From Nitrobacter sp051535215 (GTDB lineage Bacteria > Pseudomonadota > Alphaproteobacteria > Rhizobiales > Xanthobacteraceae): a DNA stretch of 64,000 nt. The position numbers were made by a program, and so were the translations under genes. This document shows positions 1-11,204 of this stretch, piece by piece. Location of the stretch: NCBI RefSeq assembly GCF_051535215.1, contig NZ_JBPPLY010000009.1, positions 1 to 64,000 of the forward strand. The letters run 5' to 3'. A model generated the notes under the pieces. That model searched no databases, had not been told where the DNA came from, and was given only the letters and a program-made list of their open reading frames with translations. Each line of letters opens with the position of its first letter. The stretch's first letter is position 1.

Positions 1-112
1 AGTGTCACTGGGAGCAATCCCGGGAAGGCCGGACCGAAGCCGAGACCCGCGAGCCAGGAGACCTGCCCCGGCAACATAGTCGTCCTCGGGCGGGGTGTCC
101 CGGTGGTGCGCT
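1..112 (+). promoter_or_regulatory. Cobalamin (B12) riboswitch, 5' end cut by the window
   Basis: The B12 box AGCCAGGAGACCTGCC is at 52-67, preceded by a CACTGGG...CCCGGGAAGGC segment typical of the aptamer's variable arm. The part before the box that would hold most of the ligand core lies left of base 1. About 125 bases separate the box from the metE start. B12 riboswitches ahead of metE are well known: they turn off this B12-independent enzyme when cobalamin lets MetH work. The 3' boundary is approximate, and I could not tell a terminator from an SD-sequestering platform. Confidence 0.9.
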
Positions 113-191
113 TGCGGTTTTCATGGCAAGCCTTGCCAGGATTCCCATGCCGCGTCGCTAAGGCCCAGCCCCCAACATATGGGGTAAAGCC

Positions 192-2522
192 GTGTCAGTT
201 TCCTCTCTTCCTGTCGCCACGCTCGGCACGCCGCGCATCGGTCCGCGTCGCGAGTTGAAAATCGCGCTTGAAAGCTATTGGTCGGGCAAGTCCAGCGAAT
301 CCGCGCTGCTTGAAGCGGCAGCCGGCTTGCGCGCCGCGAACTGGGCGCGCCAGAAGTCGCTCGGGGTCACCGTCATCCCGTCGAACGATTTCACCCTCTA
401 TGATCATGTGCTCGATACCAGCGTCATGGTCGGCGCGATCCCGGACATCTACGGATGGAAAAGCGGGACCGTGCCGCTCGCCACCTATTTCGCGATGGCG
501 CGTGGCGCGCAGGGTGAAGATCACGATTCAAGCTGCGCGCATGGTGGCGACGGTCACGCTCACGGCGCGCCGGCGCAGGAGATGACCAAGTGGTTCGATA
601 CCAATTATCATTACATGGTCCCTGAATTCAGCAAGGGTCAACGATTCGAACTCTCGTCATTGAAGGCTGTTGATGAATATCGCGAAGCTCGGGCGCTAGG
701 CTACCAGACACGGCCGGTGCTGCTAGGGCCCGTCACCTATCTGAAACTCGGCAAGAGCAAGGACGCGGATCTCGATGCGCTGTCGCTGCTTTCCGGTCTG
801 TTGCCGGTCTACATCGAGTTGCTGAAGCGCCTTGCCGCGGAGGGCGCGGAATGGGTGCAACTCGACGAACCCTGTCTCGTTCTCGATCTCGACGATGCGA
901 CCCGCAAGGCATTGCGCGCGACATATCAACAGTTGGCAGAGGCGCTGCCAAATCTGAAGATCATGCTGACCACTTATTTCGGCGGCCTTGGCGACAACCT
1001 CGATACCGCACTCTCGCTGCCGGTCGCCGGCCTCCACCTCGATCTCGTTCGCGCGCCCGAACAACTCGACGCCGTGACGGCAAAAGCGCGGCGCGATCTG
1101 GTGCTGTCGCTCGGCGTGATCGACGGTCGCAATATCTGGCGGGCCAATCTCCCCGCATTGCTCGATCGCCTAGAGCCAATGGTCGCCGAACGTGGCGTCG
1201 ATCGCGTGCAGATCGCGCCGTCCTGCTCGCTTCTGCATGTACCGATCGACGTTTCACTGGAAACCGATCTCGATGCCGAGCTGAAAAGCTGGCTCGCCTT
1301 CTCAGTGCAGAAGATGGGTGAGCTCGCGACGCTGGGCGAAGCTCTCGCCAAGGGCTGCACCTCGGTCGCCGACGCGCTGAAGGCATCGGCAGACGCTGCG
1401 GCGGCGCGCAAGGCTTCGCCGAAGGTTCATGATGCCGCGGTTGCGGCACGGATCGGAGCGGTCACGCCCGGCATGGCCCGGCGGAAGAGTGCCTTTGCGG
1501 GTCGCGCGAAGTTGCAGCGCGACCGCTTCGGCCTTCCGTCGTTCCCCACGACCACCATCGGTTCGTTCCCGCAGACCGCCGAGGTCCGCAAGGCGCGTTC
1601 GGCCCATGCCAAGGGCGCACTGAGCGATGGCGATTATGAGAAGTTTTTGCAGGAGGAGACGGCGCGCACCATCCGCTGGCAGGAAGATATCGGCCTCGAC
1701 GTGCTCGTGCATGGCGAGTTCGAGCGCAACGACATGGTGCAGTATTTCGGCGAGCAGCTTTCCGGTTTCGCTTTCACCAGGCACGGCTGGGTGCAGAGCT
1801 ACGGCTCGCGCTGCGTCCGTCCGCCGATCCTGTTCGGCGACGTATCCCGGCCCAAGCCGATGACCGTCGGCTGGTGGAAATACGCACAATCGCTGACATC
1901 GAAGCCGATGAAGGGCATGCTCACCGGGCCAGTGACCATTCTCAACTGGTCCTTCGTGCGCGACGACGTGCCGCGCAGCCTTGCCTGCCGGCAGATCGCG
2001 CTCGCGATCCGCGACGAGGTCGCTGATTTGGAAACGGCCGGTGCATCGATGATCCAGATCGACGAGGCTGCGCTGCGCGAAGGACTGCCGCTTCGCCGGT
2101 CCGAATGGAAGGCGTATCTCGACTGGGCCGTCGAATGTTTCCGTCTGTGCGCGAGCGGCGTCGCCGACACGACCCAGATCCATACCCATATGTGCTATTC
2201 GGAATTCAACGACATCATCGACGCGATCGCGGCGATGGACGCCGACGTCATCTCGATCGAGACGTCGCGCTCCAAGATGGAACTGCTCGACGCCTTCAGG
2301 AACTACAAATATCCGAACGAGATCGGCCCCGGCGTCTACGACATTCACTCCCCGCGCGTGCCAGCTGTCGATGAGATGACGAGCCTGCTCAAGCTTGCGC
2401 GGCAGCGTCTTTCCGATACCCAGCTCTGGATCAATCCGGATTGCGGGCTGAAGACCCGCAAGTGGGAGGAAGTCAAGCCGGCACTCATAAATATGGTCGA
2501 GGCGGCGAGACAGATGCGGTAA
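192..2522 (+). CDS. metE: Cobalamin-independent methionine synthase MetE
   Basis: Transfers the methyl group of 5-methyltetrahydropteroyl-triglutamate to homocysteine, the last step of methionine synthesis, in the cytoplasm. At 776 residues it is full length (E. coli 753). The C-terminal zinc ligands are all present with E. coli spacing: His666 and Cys668 (THMC), Glu690 (SIETS) and Cys751 (NPDCGLKTR). The N-terminal half carries the family sequence KWFDTNYHYMVPE. A short extra segment rich in His and Gly (about residues 112-128, including GGDGHAHG) sits just before that motif. The GTG start follows a GGGG stretch and gives the usual N-terminus. The B12 riboswitch just upstream predicts repression by cobalamin. 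Confidence 0.97.
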   Translation: MSVSSLPVATLGTPRIGPRRELKIALESYWSGKSSESALLEAAAGLRAANWARQKSLGVTVIPSNDFTLYDHVLDTSVMVGAIPDIYGWKSGTVPLATYFAMARGAQGEDHDSSCAHGGDGHAHGAPAQEMTKWFDTNYHYMVPEFSKGQRFELSSLKAVDEYREARALGYQTRPVLLGPVTYLKLGKSKDADLDALSLLSGLLPVYIELLKRLAAEGAEWVQLDEPCLVLDLDDATRKALRATYQQLAEALPNLKIMLTTYFGGLGDNLDTALSLPVAGLHLDLVRAPEQLDAVTAKARRDLVLSLGVIDGRNIWRANLPALLDRLEPMVAERGVDRVQIAPSCSLLHVPIDVSLETDLDAELKSWLAFSVQKMGELATLGEALAKGCTSVADALKASADAAAARKASPKVHDAAVAARIGAVTPGMARRKSAFAGRAKLQRDRFGLPSFPTTTIGSFPQTAEVRKARSAHAKGALSDGDYEKFLQEETARTIRWQEDIGLDVLVHGEFERNDMVQYFGEQLSGFAFTRHGWVQSYGSRCVRPPILFGDVSRPKPMTVGWWKYAQSLTSKPMKGMLTGPVTILNWSFVRDDVPRSLACRQIALAIRDEVADLETAGASMIQIDEAALREGLPLRRSEWKAYLDWAVECFRLCASGVADTTQIHTHMCYSEFNDIIDAIAAMDADVISIETSRSKMELLDAFRNYKYPNEIGPGVYDIHSPRVPAVDEMTSLLKLARQRLSDTQLWINPDCGLKTRKWEEVKPALINMVEAARQMR

Positions 2523-2524
2523 AG

Positions 2525-2586
2525 GGCTTTTCGAGCGGAAGTGAAATCCGGTTCGCGTGAAGAAAACGCGTCAAAGCAAGAAGCCG
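2525..2586. repeat. Dispersed intergenic repeat, variant form
   Basis: Begins as GGCTTTTCGAGCGGAAGTG and contains GGTTCGCGTGAAGAAAACG followed by CGTCAAAGCAAG. The core GGTTCGCGTGA-(A)GAAAACGCGTCAAA is shared with the copies near 16928 and 20246 (the latter inverted). It lies in the 244-bp gap between metE and the convergent cytochrome gene. The rest of that gap holds smaller inverted repeats, for example GATTCTGGATCG...CGATCCAAAATC near 2693-2720, but no gene. Confidence 0.6.
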
Positions 2587-2766
2587 AAGTCTTTTACCGT
2601 TTCCGTGGAACGGTGAAAGACTCCGGCGCGAGAAGAGCGGAAGCGGGTTTCGCCCGTCCGCTCTCGACTTTTCGAAACCGGTCACGTTCATGATTCTGGA
2701 TCGGTCGATCCAAAATCATCGTGATCCACACGCCTGAGACATCCAGCTCGCGCTGGGGCGACTGCT

Positions 2767-4089
2767 TCAATGCTCCGCGCGCATGGCATTGCGCAGTTTG
2801 GCGACATCCGCGGCGGTCACGGCGGGCGCGTTGTTGGACCAGCTCTTGCGCACGAACGTCGCGAGCGCAGCCACTTCGTCGTCTTTCAGCCGCCAGCCAA
2901 AACCGGGCATGGCCAGACGCGCCGGGCGCTGCTCCGTGGAGGGCATGGCGTCACCATTCAGGATCACCGAAATGAGGCCGCCCGGCTCGGCCGACGTCAC
3001 CAGCGAGTTGGCGTCGAGGCGCGGAAAGACGCTTTTCGCGCCGTGGCCATTGGTAAAGTGACAGGCGTTGCAGTTGTCGAGATAGAGCCGTGCGCCCAGA
3101 TCGAGCTGCGGCGAGGCGCTGGCGAGAAGCTCAGCGGTTGGTTCGGGCGACGAGCGCGGTGGGCTGACGCCCGCAGCGGGGCGATCCTGCTTGATGGCTT
3201 TGAGATAAGCAACGATCGCCTCGATGTCGCTTTTGGAGAGATATTGCAGCGAATGTTCAACCGCGAGCGCCATTTCGCCCGATACGCCGTCCGTGGCGTT
3301 GCGCCCGCCCGTCAGGAGTGCGGCAAGCTGATCATCGCTCCAGCTTTGCGCTGCGCTGTCGCGGGCGCGCAGGTCGGGCGCCGGCCATCCGTTGAGAGTA
3401 GCTCCGGTCAGGAACTCGGCGGAGCGGGAATCATACGCTTTCTCTGCAAAGGTCAACTTGTTGCGCGGCGTGTGACACGAACCACAATGGGTCAGCGCCT
3501 CGACGAGATAAGCGCCGCGATCAAGTCTGGCGTCACCCATATGCGGCTTGAAGCCCACGAGCGGCAGCGACACCAGGTTCCAGAGCCGCAAGCCCCAGCG
3601 CTGATCGAACGGAAACGCAAGTTTAGTCGCGGGAGGCGTCGATTCGACCGGAGCCACATCGTTCATCATGTAAGCGTAAAGCGCGCGAACATCCTCTTCC
3701 GTCATCTTGCGATAGCTTGGATAAGGCATCGCTGGATAGAGATGCGCTCCATCGCTTCTGATACCGTCATAGAGGACGGCGCGGAAGTCATCGAGCGTGT
3801 AGCGTCCGATGCCGGTCTTCTTGTCGGGCGTGATATTGGTCGAATAAATTTTTCCGAGCGGGGAATCGATCGCACGTCCGCCCGCGAAGAGCTTGCCGCC
3901 CGGCGCGGTGTGGCAGGCCATGCAGTCGGCGGCAATCGCGACCTGTTCGCCGGCTCCCTTCGGCGTCTCATAATTGGCAGGTAGATCGGTGAGCGCCGCG
4001 GTGCGATGCGCCGGAATAAAGATAGCGCCGAGCACGACGGCGATCCCGATCAGGATCAGCAGGCTGATGAGGCGAAGAAGCATTCTCAT
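2767..4089 (-). CDS. Triheme c-type cytochrome, gluconate/alcohol dehydrogenase type
   Basis: Predicted membrane-anchored periplasmic cytochrome that passes electrons from the neighbouring flavin dehydrogenase to the respiratory chain. The 440-residue product has an N-terminal hydrophobic segment (about residues 3-24) and three CxxCH heme sites: C56-H60 (CMACH), C202-H206 (CGSCH) and C340-H344 (CNACH). This is the domain plan of the cytochrome subunit of membrane gluconate 2-dehydrogenase and PQQ alcohol dehydrogenases. It is the last gene of a minus-strand operon, 15 bases after the GMC subunit. The substrate of this particular complex cannot be read from the sequence. Confidence 0.9.
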   Translation of the reverse strand: MRMLLRLISLLILIGIAVVLGAIFIPAHRTAALTDLPANYETPKGAGEQVAIAADCMACHTAPGGKLFAGGRAIDSPLGKIYSTNITPDKKTGIGRYTLDDFRAVLYDGIRSDGAHLYPAMPYPSYRKMTEEDVRALYAYMMNDVAPVESTPPATKLAFPFDQRWGLRLWNLVSLPLVGFKPHMGDARLDRGAYLVEALTHCGSCHTPRNKLTFAEKAYDSRSAEFLTGATLNGWPAPDLRARDSAAQSWSDDQLAALLTGGRNATDGVSGEMALAVEHSLQYLSKSDIEAIVAYLKAIKQDRPAAGVSPPRSSPEPTAELLASASPQLDLGARLYLDNCNACHFTNGHGAKSVFPRLDANSLVTSAEPGGLISVILNGDAMPSTEQRPARLAMPGFGWRLKDDEVAALATFVRKSWSNNAPAVTAADVAKLRNAMRAEH

Positions 4090-4104
4090 GTCGCGCTCCT
4101 CGGA

Positions 4105-5871
4105 TCACATCAGGGGACGGGGATTTTTCAGATAGTCTTCCCGGATGGCGCGCGCCGACCAGTAAGCCAGCGCGCCGACCGTGCCGGTCGGATTGTACTG
4201 GAGGTTCTGCGGGAATGCGCCCGCGCCCATCACGAAGACATTATGCACGTCCCAGCTTTGCAGATAGCGGTTGATCGCGCTCTTGGCCGGATCAACACCC
4301 ATGATCGCGCCGCCGACATTGTGGGTGGTCTGGTAGGGACGTACGTCGTAATGCGACTGGTCGTTTTTATACCCCGACACGAAACTGACCGGATTCATCG
4401 ATTTCGCGATGGGCTCAATCCTGGAGCGCATGAACTGCGTCATGCGAATGTCGTTCGGCTTCCAGTCGAACGTCATACGCAGCATCGGCTGACCGTATTT
4501 GTTGCGGTAAGTCGGATCGAGATCGAGGTAACAGTCGCGGTAGGACATGTTCGAGCCGTGCGAACTGATGCTCATCGAGCGGCCGTACCATGTCTTGATC
4601 GCTTCCTTCCAGCCGGCGCCCCAGGCCGGCGTGCCGCCGGGAACCGACATCGAACGGATCGGCTGACCGTTGAACTGGCCGCTGGAGATGTAGCTGCCGC
4701 CGATGAAACCTTCCTTGGCAAAATCGATCTGGCCGATGGAGAAATCATCGATCACCATCGCGCTCGATCCGGCGCCGACGAACGGGTTGAAATGATGATC
4801 CTTGAAGAAAAGGCCGGTGCCGCCAGTCATCTGGTAGGCGTAGTTCTTTCCGATCACCCCTTCGCCCGTTTCCGGCGAGTAGGGCTGGCCGATGCCCGAC
4901 AGCAGCATCAGATGCACATTGTGGAATTGATAGGCGGCGAGGATCACAAGATCGGCGGGCTGGAAGATTTCGTCGCCCTTTTCGTCGATGTAGGTGACAC
5001 CCGTCGCGGTTTTCTTGTCGGCTGAAAGCTCCACGCGCAGCACGTCCGAGCGGGTGCGGTAGCGGAAGTTCGGCTTGCGTTTCAGCGCACCGAGAATGCA
5101 GGTTTGCGGTGAGGATTTCGAATAGTTGATGCAGCCGAAGCGCTCGCAGAAGCCGCAGAAATTACATGGCCCGAGCTGCATGCCATATTCATTGGTGTAG
5201 GAATCAGAAAGGTTCGCCGACGGCATCGGGAAAGGGTGATAGCCCATCGCCTTGGCCGCATCGTGGAACATTTTTCCGTTCAACAATGTCGGCAGAGGTG
5301 GCAGCGGATAGCCGCGCTTGCGCGGTCCTTCGAACGGATTGCCGCCATCCTGCGTCTGCCCTGCGAGATTGCCAGCCTTGCCGGAAATGCCGCAGACATA
5401 TTCGAAGCGATCGAAATAGGGCTCGAGTTCTTCATAGGTCACGCCCCAGTCCTCGATCGTCATGTCCTCGGGAATGACCTTCTCGCCGAAGGTTTCCACG
5501 ACATAGGATCGCAACCGAAGCTCTTCCGGCAGGGCCCGCCAGGTGTGACCGTTCCAGTGCACGCCGGCGCCTCCGACGCCGATGCCCGGAAGAAAGCTTC
5601 CGAGCGAGCGATAAGGGAGCGCCGTTTCCTGCGACGACCGGCGGATGCTTAGCGTGGAATCCGCCGGTCGTTGCATGAGACCGAGCCGCACGCCGTACTT
5701 CAACTCGTCGATCATCTTCGGATAGGCGAAATCCGGTACGGTGTCACGGTCCTCGCCGCGCTCCAGCGCGAGGACTTCAAGTCCCGCCTCGGCAAGCTCC
5801 ATGCCCAGGATCGCGCCAGTCCAACCCAGCCCGACGATGACGGCGTCGGTCTTCTTTTCCTGTCTTGCCAT
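4105..5871 (-). CDS. GMC-family FAD dehydrogenase, large subunit (gluconate 2-dehydrogenase-like)
   Basis: Predicted flavin-containing catalytic subunit of a periplasmic sugar or sugar-acid dehydrogenase. Near the N-terminus is a Rossmann FAD-binding stretch, GLGWTGAILGMELAEAG, followed by LALERG. The C-terminal region has HNVGG and PTGTVGALAYWSA, typical of GMC oxidoreductases. The 588-residue length fits the gluconate 2-dehydrogenase alpha family. It carries no obvious signal peptide, as expected if it is co-exported with the Tat-signalled small subunit encoded 6 bases upstream. A Cys-rich patch (GPCNFCGFCERFGC) about mid-protein is typical of this subfamily and may bind a cluster. Confidence 0.9.
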   Translation of the reverse strand: MARQEKKTDAVIVGLGWTGAILGMELAEAGLEVLALERGEDRDTVPDFAYPKMIDELKYGVRLGLMQRPADSTLSIRRSSQETALPYRSLGSFLPGIGVGGAGVHWNGHTWRALPEELRLRSYVVETFGEKVIPEDMTIEDWGVTYEELEPYFDRFEYVCGISGKAGNLAGQTQDGGNPFEGPRKRGYPLPPLPTLLNGKMFHDAAKAMGYHPFPMPSANLSDSYTNEYGMQLGPCNFCGFCERFGCINYSKSSPQTCILGALKRKPNFRYRTRSDVLRVELSADKKTATGVTYIDEKGDEIFQPADLVILAAYQFHNVHLMLLSGIGQPYSPETGEGVIGKNYAYQMTGGTGLFFKDHHFNPFVGAGSSAMVIDDFSIGQIDFAKEGFIGGSYISSGQFNGQPIRSMSVPGGTPAWGAGWKEAIKTWYGRSMSISSHGSNMSYRDCYLDLDPTYRNKYGQPMLRMTFDWKPNDIRMTQFMRSRIEPIAKSMNPVSFVSGYKNDQSHYDVRPYQTTHNVGGAIMGVDPAKSAINRYLQSWDVHNVFVMGAGAFPQNLQYNPTGTVGALAYWSARAIREDYLKNPRPLM

Positions 5872-5877
5872 GATCGG

Positions 5878-6606
5878 TCAGCCCCTGTCGCCAGCGATGG
5901 AAACCGGACCGAGCGGGTAGGCGACATCCGTGGTGTTCGCCCATTCGAGGAAAGAACCTCGCGCGCCGGGGAAGCCGACATGCTTCCAGCCCGCCATTTT
6001 GTAGTTTCCGCCGTACATCGGGTCCGCGAAAAAACCTTCTCTGGTGTTTTGCAGGAGGAGCGAGAAGAAGTCTCGCAGTTCAGGTTTGAGCTTGTGTTTT
6101 CCGGAGTGCAGTTGATCGAGCACGTCGTCCTGCGCAGGAGGGTCGAGTTCGACGAAGATTTTGCCTTTTTCGGTCTTGCACCATGCATCGACCGCTGCGA
6201 TGCCCTCGCGATAGATCTGCGCCGGTGTCAGGGGCGATTGAAAACCGAGCCGTTGATCGGCGGTCGGGTCGTGCGGCCCGATCATGTACCAGTCCGCCGC
6301 GTTGCCAAAGTCGCCCGCCATCTGCCTGTCGATGAAGACGGGGACCTGAGCCTCGATCGCGCCGGGACCGTCGCCTTCCGATGGAATCAATCGCGCACAA
6401 GCGGCCCGGATGAAGGCCCATTCGTCCGCAGTGAAATAAACGGGGGTATAGCCGTCCAGCAATACCGCGGGGGTTTGCGCCTCGGAGACGCTGAGCGTCG
6501 ATACGAGTGCCGCTCCGCCCAGTGTGGCCTTCAAAACGAATCGGCGGTCGGGAAATCCAGCTTGCGGCTTGAGTTCATACCAGGTTGTTGGCGGCTTCGC
6601 GGACAT
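5878..6606 (-). CDS. Gluconate 2-dehydrogenase subunit 3 family protein with Tat signal
   Basis: Small subunit of the flavin dehydrogenase complex, thought to carry the large subunit through the Tat pathway. A twin-arginine signal, DRRFVLKATLGGAAL, begins at about residue 20 and is followed by a hydrophobic stretch ending SVSEAQ. I place the start at the ATG at 6606 rather than the upstream ATG at 6621: the bases GGGGAGG that encode residues 2-3 of the longer form sit 6 nt before the 6606 ATG and look like its ribosome binding site. First gene of the three-gene operon running to 2767. Confidence 0.87.
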   Translation of the reverse strand: MSAKPPTTWYELKPQAGFPDRRFVLKATLGGAALVSTLSVSEAQTPAVLLDGYTPVYFTADEWAFIRAACARLIPSEGDGPGAIEAQVPVFIDRQMAGDFGNAADWYMIGPHDPTADQRLGFQSPLTPAQIYREGIAAVDAWCKTEKGKIFVELDPPAQDDVLDQLHSGKHKLKPELRDFFSLLLQNTREGFFADPMYGGNYKMAGWKHVGFPGARGSFLEWANTTDVAYPLGPVSIAGDRG

Positions 6607-6831
6607 GCAGAACCTCCCCATGGTCTTCGCAAGAGCGAAGTCTAGACCGATTTTAAATTTCCGGAAGGCTCAAAGTTCCATTCCATGGAACATAAATTTG
6701 AAGGGCCTTTACGTTTTTACCGCTTTAAGGAAATGCGTTCGCAAAAGAGAGAATGTTGCCTGTGCGCGACCTTTCGAGCGGAGGCCGCATGCGACGCGCT
6801 CTCAACTCATCTGGCGGTTATGGTATTCGAC

Positions 6832-7107
6832 TTACCGGTCCGCCCGCTCGATGACGGCCATCAACTCGGCGATCTTGCGGCGCTGATCGGCCTTGTTGCC
6901 GCTTGTGATCGCGTGCTCGACGCAATGCGCCACATGATCCTTGAGCACTTCCTCTTCGACACGCCGTAGCGCGGCGCGCACGGCCGAAATTTGTGTCACG
7001 ATGTCGATGCAATAGCGGTCTTCATCGACCATTCGCGACAGGCCGCGCACCTGACCTTCGATCCGGCTCAATCGTTTGCGGCAGGATGCCTTGAGATTAT
7101 CGCGCAT
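6832..7107 (-). CDS. csoR: CsoR-family copper-sensing repressor
   Basis: Small all-helical DNA-binding repressor that releases its operator on binding Cu(I). The 91-residue protein has the family start RLSRIEGQVRGL and the three Cu ligands with textbook spacing: Cys33, His58 and Cys62 (25 and 4 residues apart, as in Mycobacterium CsoR 36/61/65). It is divergent from copA, and a long inverted repeat lies between them. The ATG is only 2 bases from that palindrome, so the mRNA may have little or no leader. RcnR (nickel/cobalt) is the alternative family member, but the ligand pattern and the copA neighbour favour copper. Confidence 0.92.
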   Translation of the reverse strand: MRDNLKASCRKRLSRIEGQVRGLSRMVDEDRYCIDIVTQISAVRAALRRVEEEVLKDHVAHCVEHAITSGNKADQRRKIAELMAVIERADR

Positions 7108-7109
7108 GC

Positions 7110-7140
7110 GCAGTATATACCCCTATAGGGTATATGCTGC
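7110..7140. promoter_or_regulatory. CsoR operator between csoR and copA
   Basis: Inverted repeat with arms GCAGTATATACCC (7110-7122) and GGGTATATGCTGC (7128-7140) around CTATA. The 13-bp arms have one mismatch, and the inner 8 bp (ATATACCC/GGGTATAT) are perfect. A TACCC...GGGTA palindrome is the kind of site bound by CsoR tetramers. It sits 2 bases from the csoR start codon and 24 bases before copA, so one operator can shut both divergent genes. Binding is inferred from position and symmetry. Confidence 0.8.
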
Positions 7141-7164
7141 AAGAGCCGACCGTGGAGATTCAGG

Positions 7165-9657
<2,493 letters not shown>

Positions 9658-9694
9658 AGGCGAGACTTTGAGGTTGAGCGCCGTTGTCGGTTGT

Positions 9695-10132
9695 TCAGCG
9701 GCGGGAACGCGTCCACATCTCCCCGCCGCACAACGCGCCGACACAGCCTTCCACGCGCAGCGAGCCGGCGTTGGCGACGGAAATGCTGCTGGCGTAGCTG
9801 TTGCCATCGTCGGCGTTGTAGATCGTGCCGGACCATTTGTTCGGGCCGCTCGGCGACATGCCCTGGAACAGTGGCAGCCCGATCATCGGTCGTTTCGCCA
9901 GCGATGGATTGCGATTCTTGTCGTCGACGGCCGGCCGTCCTGTCGCCGGATCGATGGGGCTGCGGAGCCAGACCACCACGCCACAAATTCCGCCGCGGCA
10001 TTTGCTGATACGGACCTTGGCGTCACCGGCCTGCGTCAGCCAGATGCCGGTGGGATCGGGCGCTGTCTGCGCATGGGCGATGGACAAGATAGCGGCAAGG
10101 ATTGCAATCGCGAAACCGGATCGCACGAGCAT
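9695..10132 (-). CDS. DUF2147 family secreted protein
   Basis: A 145-residue protein with an N-terminal signal peptide (hydrophobic AIAILAAILSIAHA, cleavage likely after AHA) and the DUF2147 pattern: GIWLT near the start of the mature part, a middle LPLFQGMSPSGPNKWSGTIYN, and a final GxLCGGEMWTR. Four Cys occur in the mature part (CRGGICG, EGCVGALCGG). The family is periplasmic and of unknown function; calycin-like folds have been suggested. GGAGG lies 5 nt before the ATG. Convergent with copA, with a 37-bp gap. Confidence 0.85.
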   Translation of the reverse strand: MLVRSGFAIAILAAILSIAHAQTAPDPTGIWLTQAGDAKVRISKCRGGICGVVVWLRSPIDPATGRPAVDDKNRNPSLAKRPMIGLPLFQGMSPSGPNKWSGTIYNADDGNSYASSISVANAGSLRVEGCVGALCGGEMWTRSRR

Positions 10133-10205
10133 GACAACCTCCAGAGCAATCCGGTGTGCATAACAAAAAAAAGGAGTCGTGCAACGTCATATGGAAGGAG
10201 AGGCC

Positions 10206-10433
10206 ATGTTCGCGACAGGATGTCTCACGATCGAGGCCGGGCCTATAAGCGAGCCGGAAGCGAAGCCGTTCTTCGAGCGGCCAGAGGCGAGCGGAAGCAA
10301 AGCCGTTTTTCGAAAATTATATCCGGCCCGGACGGATCGGATGCAAGCCGCCCCCGAGGGACGCCTGCTGATCGCGAACGCCGGCATCGGCGGTAGCCGC
10401 GCGTCCCGTGAATGCGCAGCCTACAAGACCTAA
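10206..10433 (+). CDS. Possible small hypothetical protein
   Basis: A 75-residue frame starting MFATGCLTIEAG. The only positive sign is a well placed AAGGAG 5 nt before the ATG. No motif, signal peptide or membrane segment is visible, and the frame covers an internal DNA repeat that may simply be non-coding. The stop lies just before the candidate sodB promoter. Recorded for completeness. Confidence 0.22.
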   Translation: MFATGCLTIEAGPISEPEAKPFFERPEASGSKAVFRKLYPARTDRMQAAPEGRLLIANAGIGGSRASRECAAYKT

Positions 10434-10495
10434 TACTCAGCGTTGACCGCTCTTATGTTATGGTATGTAACGGCTGTCGTAGTATTTATGGCGAT

Positions 10496-10520
10496 GGAAC
10501 CTTCGACAGGGGGTCTCGTC
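10496..10520 (+). promoter_or_regulatory. Candidate EcfG-type (general stress) promoter for sodB
   Basis: GGAAC (10496-10500), 16 nt, then CGTC (10517-10520). The alphaproteobacterial general-stress sigma factor EcfG recognises GGAAC-N16/17-CGTT, so the -10 element differs by one base. A transcript from here would have a leader of about 40 nt before the sodB ATG. A housekeeping promoter at 10444-10470 is the alternative. Confidence 0.3.
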
Positions 10521-10569
10521 AGATACTCTTGTTCCCACCGATTCTCCCACCAATTCGGACAATAACCCC

Positions 10570-11175
10570 ATGACCTTCACGCTTCCGAACCTGCCATATT
10601 CCTACGACGCGCTCGCGCCCCATATGTCCAAGGAAACCTTGGAATATCATCACGATAAGCACCATCAGGCCTACGTGACCAACGGCAATAACGCGATCAA
10701 GGGGACCGAATTCGAAGGCAAATCGCTCGAAGACATCGTCAAGAGTTCGTACGGCAAAAGCGCGTTCGTGGGCGTCTTCAACAACGCCGGGCAGCACTAC
10801 AACCACCTGCATTTCTGGCAGTGGATGAAGCCGAACGGCGGCGGCGACAAGCTGCCGGGCCGTCTGGAGAAGAAGATCGCCGAGGATCTGGGCGGTCTGG
10901 ACAAATTCAAGGCCGCTTTCGCCGCGGCCGGCGCCGGGCAGTTCGGGTCCGGCTGGGCCTGGCTGCAGGTGAAGAATGGCAAGCTCGAAGTCAGCAAGAC
11001 CCCGAACGGCGAAAATCCGCTGATTCACGGCGCGACCCCGATCCTCGGCTGCGACGTCTGGGAGCATTCCTATTACATCGACTACCGCAATCGCCGTCCC
11101 GATTACCTGAAGGCGTTCCTGGATCACCTGGTGAACTGGGAATATGTCGACGAGCTTTTGGGCAAGGCCTCCTGA
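10570..11175 (+). CDS. sodB: Superoxide dismutase, Fe/Mn family (iron type likely)
   Basis: Converts superoxide to hydrogen peroxide and oxygen in the cytoplasm. The 201-residue product has all four metal ligands: His27 (EYHHDKHH), His79 (HYNHLHFW), Asp162 and His166 (CDVWEHSYY). The active-site Gln at position 75, in FNNAGQHYNH, is in the place used by iron enzymes; manganese enzymes supply it from the other domain. The ATG gives the standard MxFTLPxLPY start. Single-gene unit ended by a strong terminator. Confidence 0.95.
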   Translation: MTFTLPNLPYSYDALAPHMSKETLEYHHDKHHQAYVTNGNNAIKGTEFEGKSLEDIVKSSYGKSAFVGVFNNAGQHYNHLHFWQWMKPNGGGDKLPGRLEKKIAEDLGGLDKFKAAFAAAGAGQFGSGWAWLQVKNGKLEVSKTPNGENPLIHGATPILGCDVWEHSYYIDYRNRRPDYLKAFLDHLVNWEYVDELLGKAS

Positions 11176-11204
11176 CGACGTCTCTGTCGCGATTGTGAGA
11201 ATTC

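Larger units (their letters stand above)
10133..10569. other. 437-bp intergenic stretch between the DUF2147 gene and sodB
   Basis: Holds one doubtful small reading frame (10206-10433) and the sodB promoter region. An imperfect repeat, GAAGCGAAGCCGTTCTTCGA at about 10258 and AAGCAAAGCCGTTTTTCGA at about 10297, lies within it. A TTGACC/TATGTA pair at 10444/10465 (15-nt spacing) and a GGAAC-N16-CGTC at 10496-10520 are possible promoters for sodB. Confidence 0.5.
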
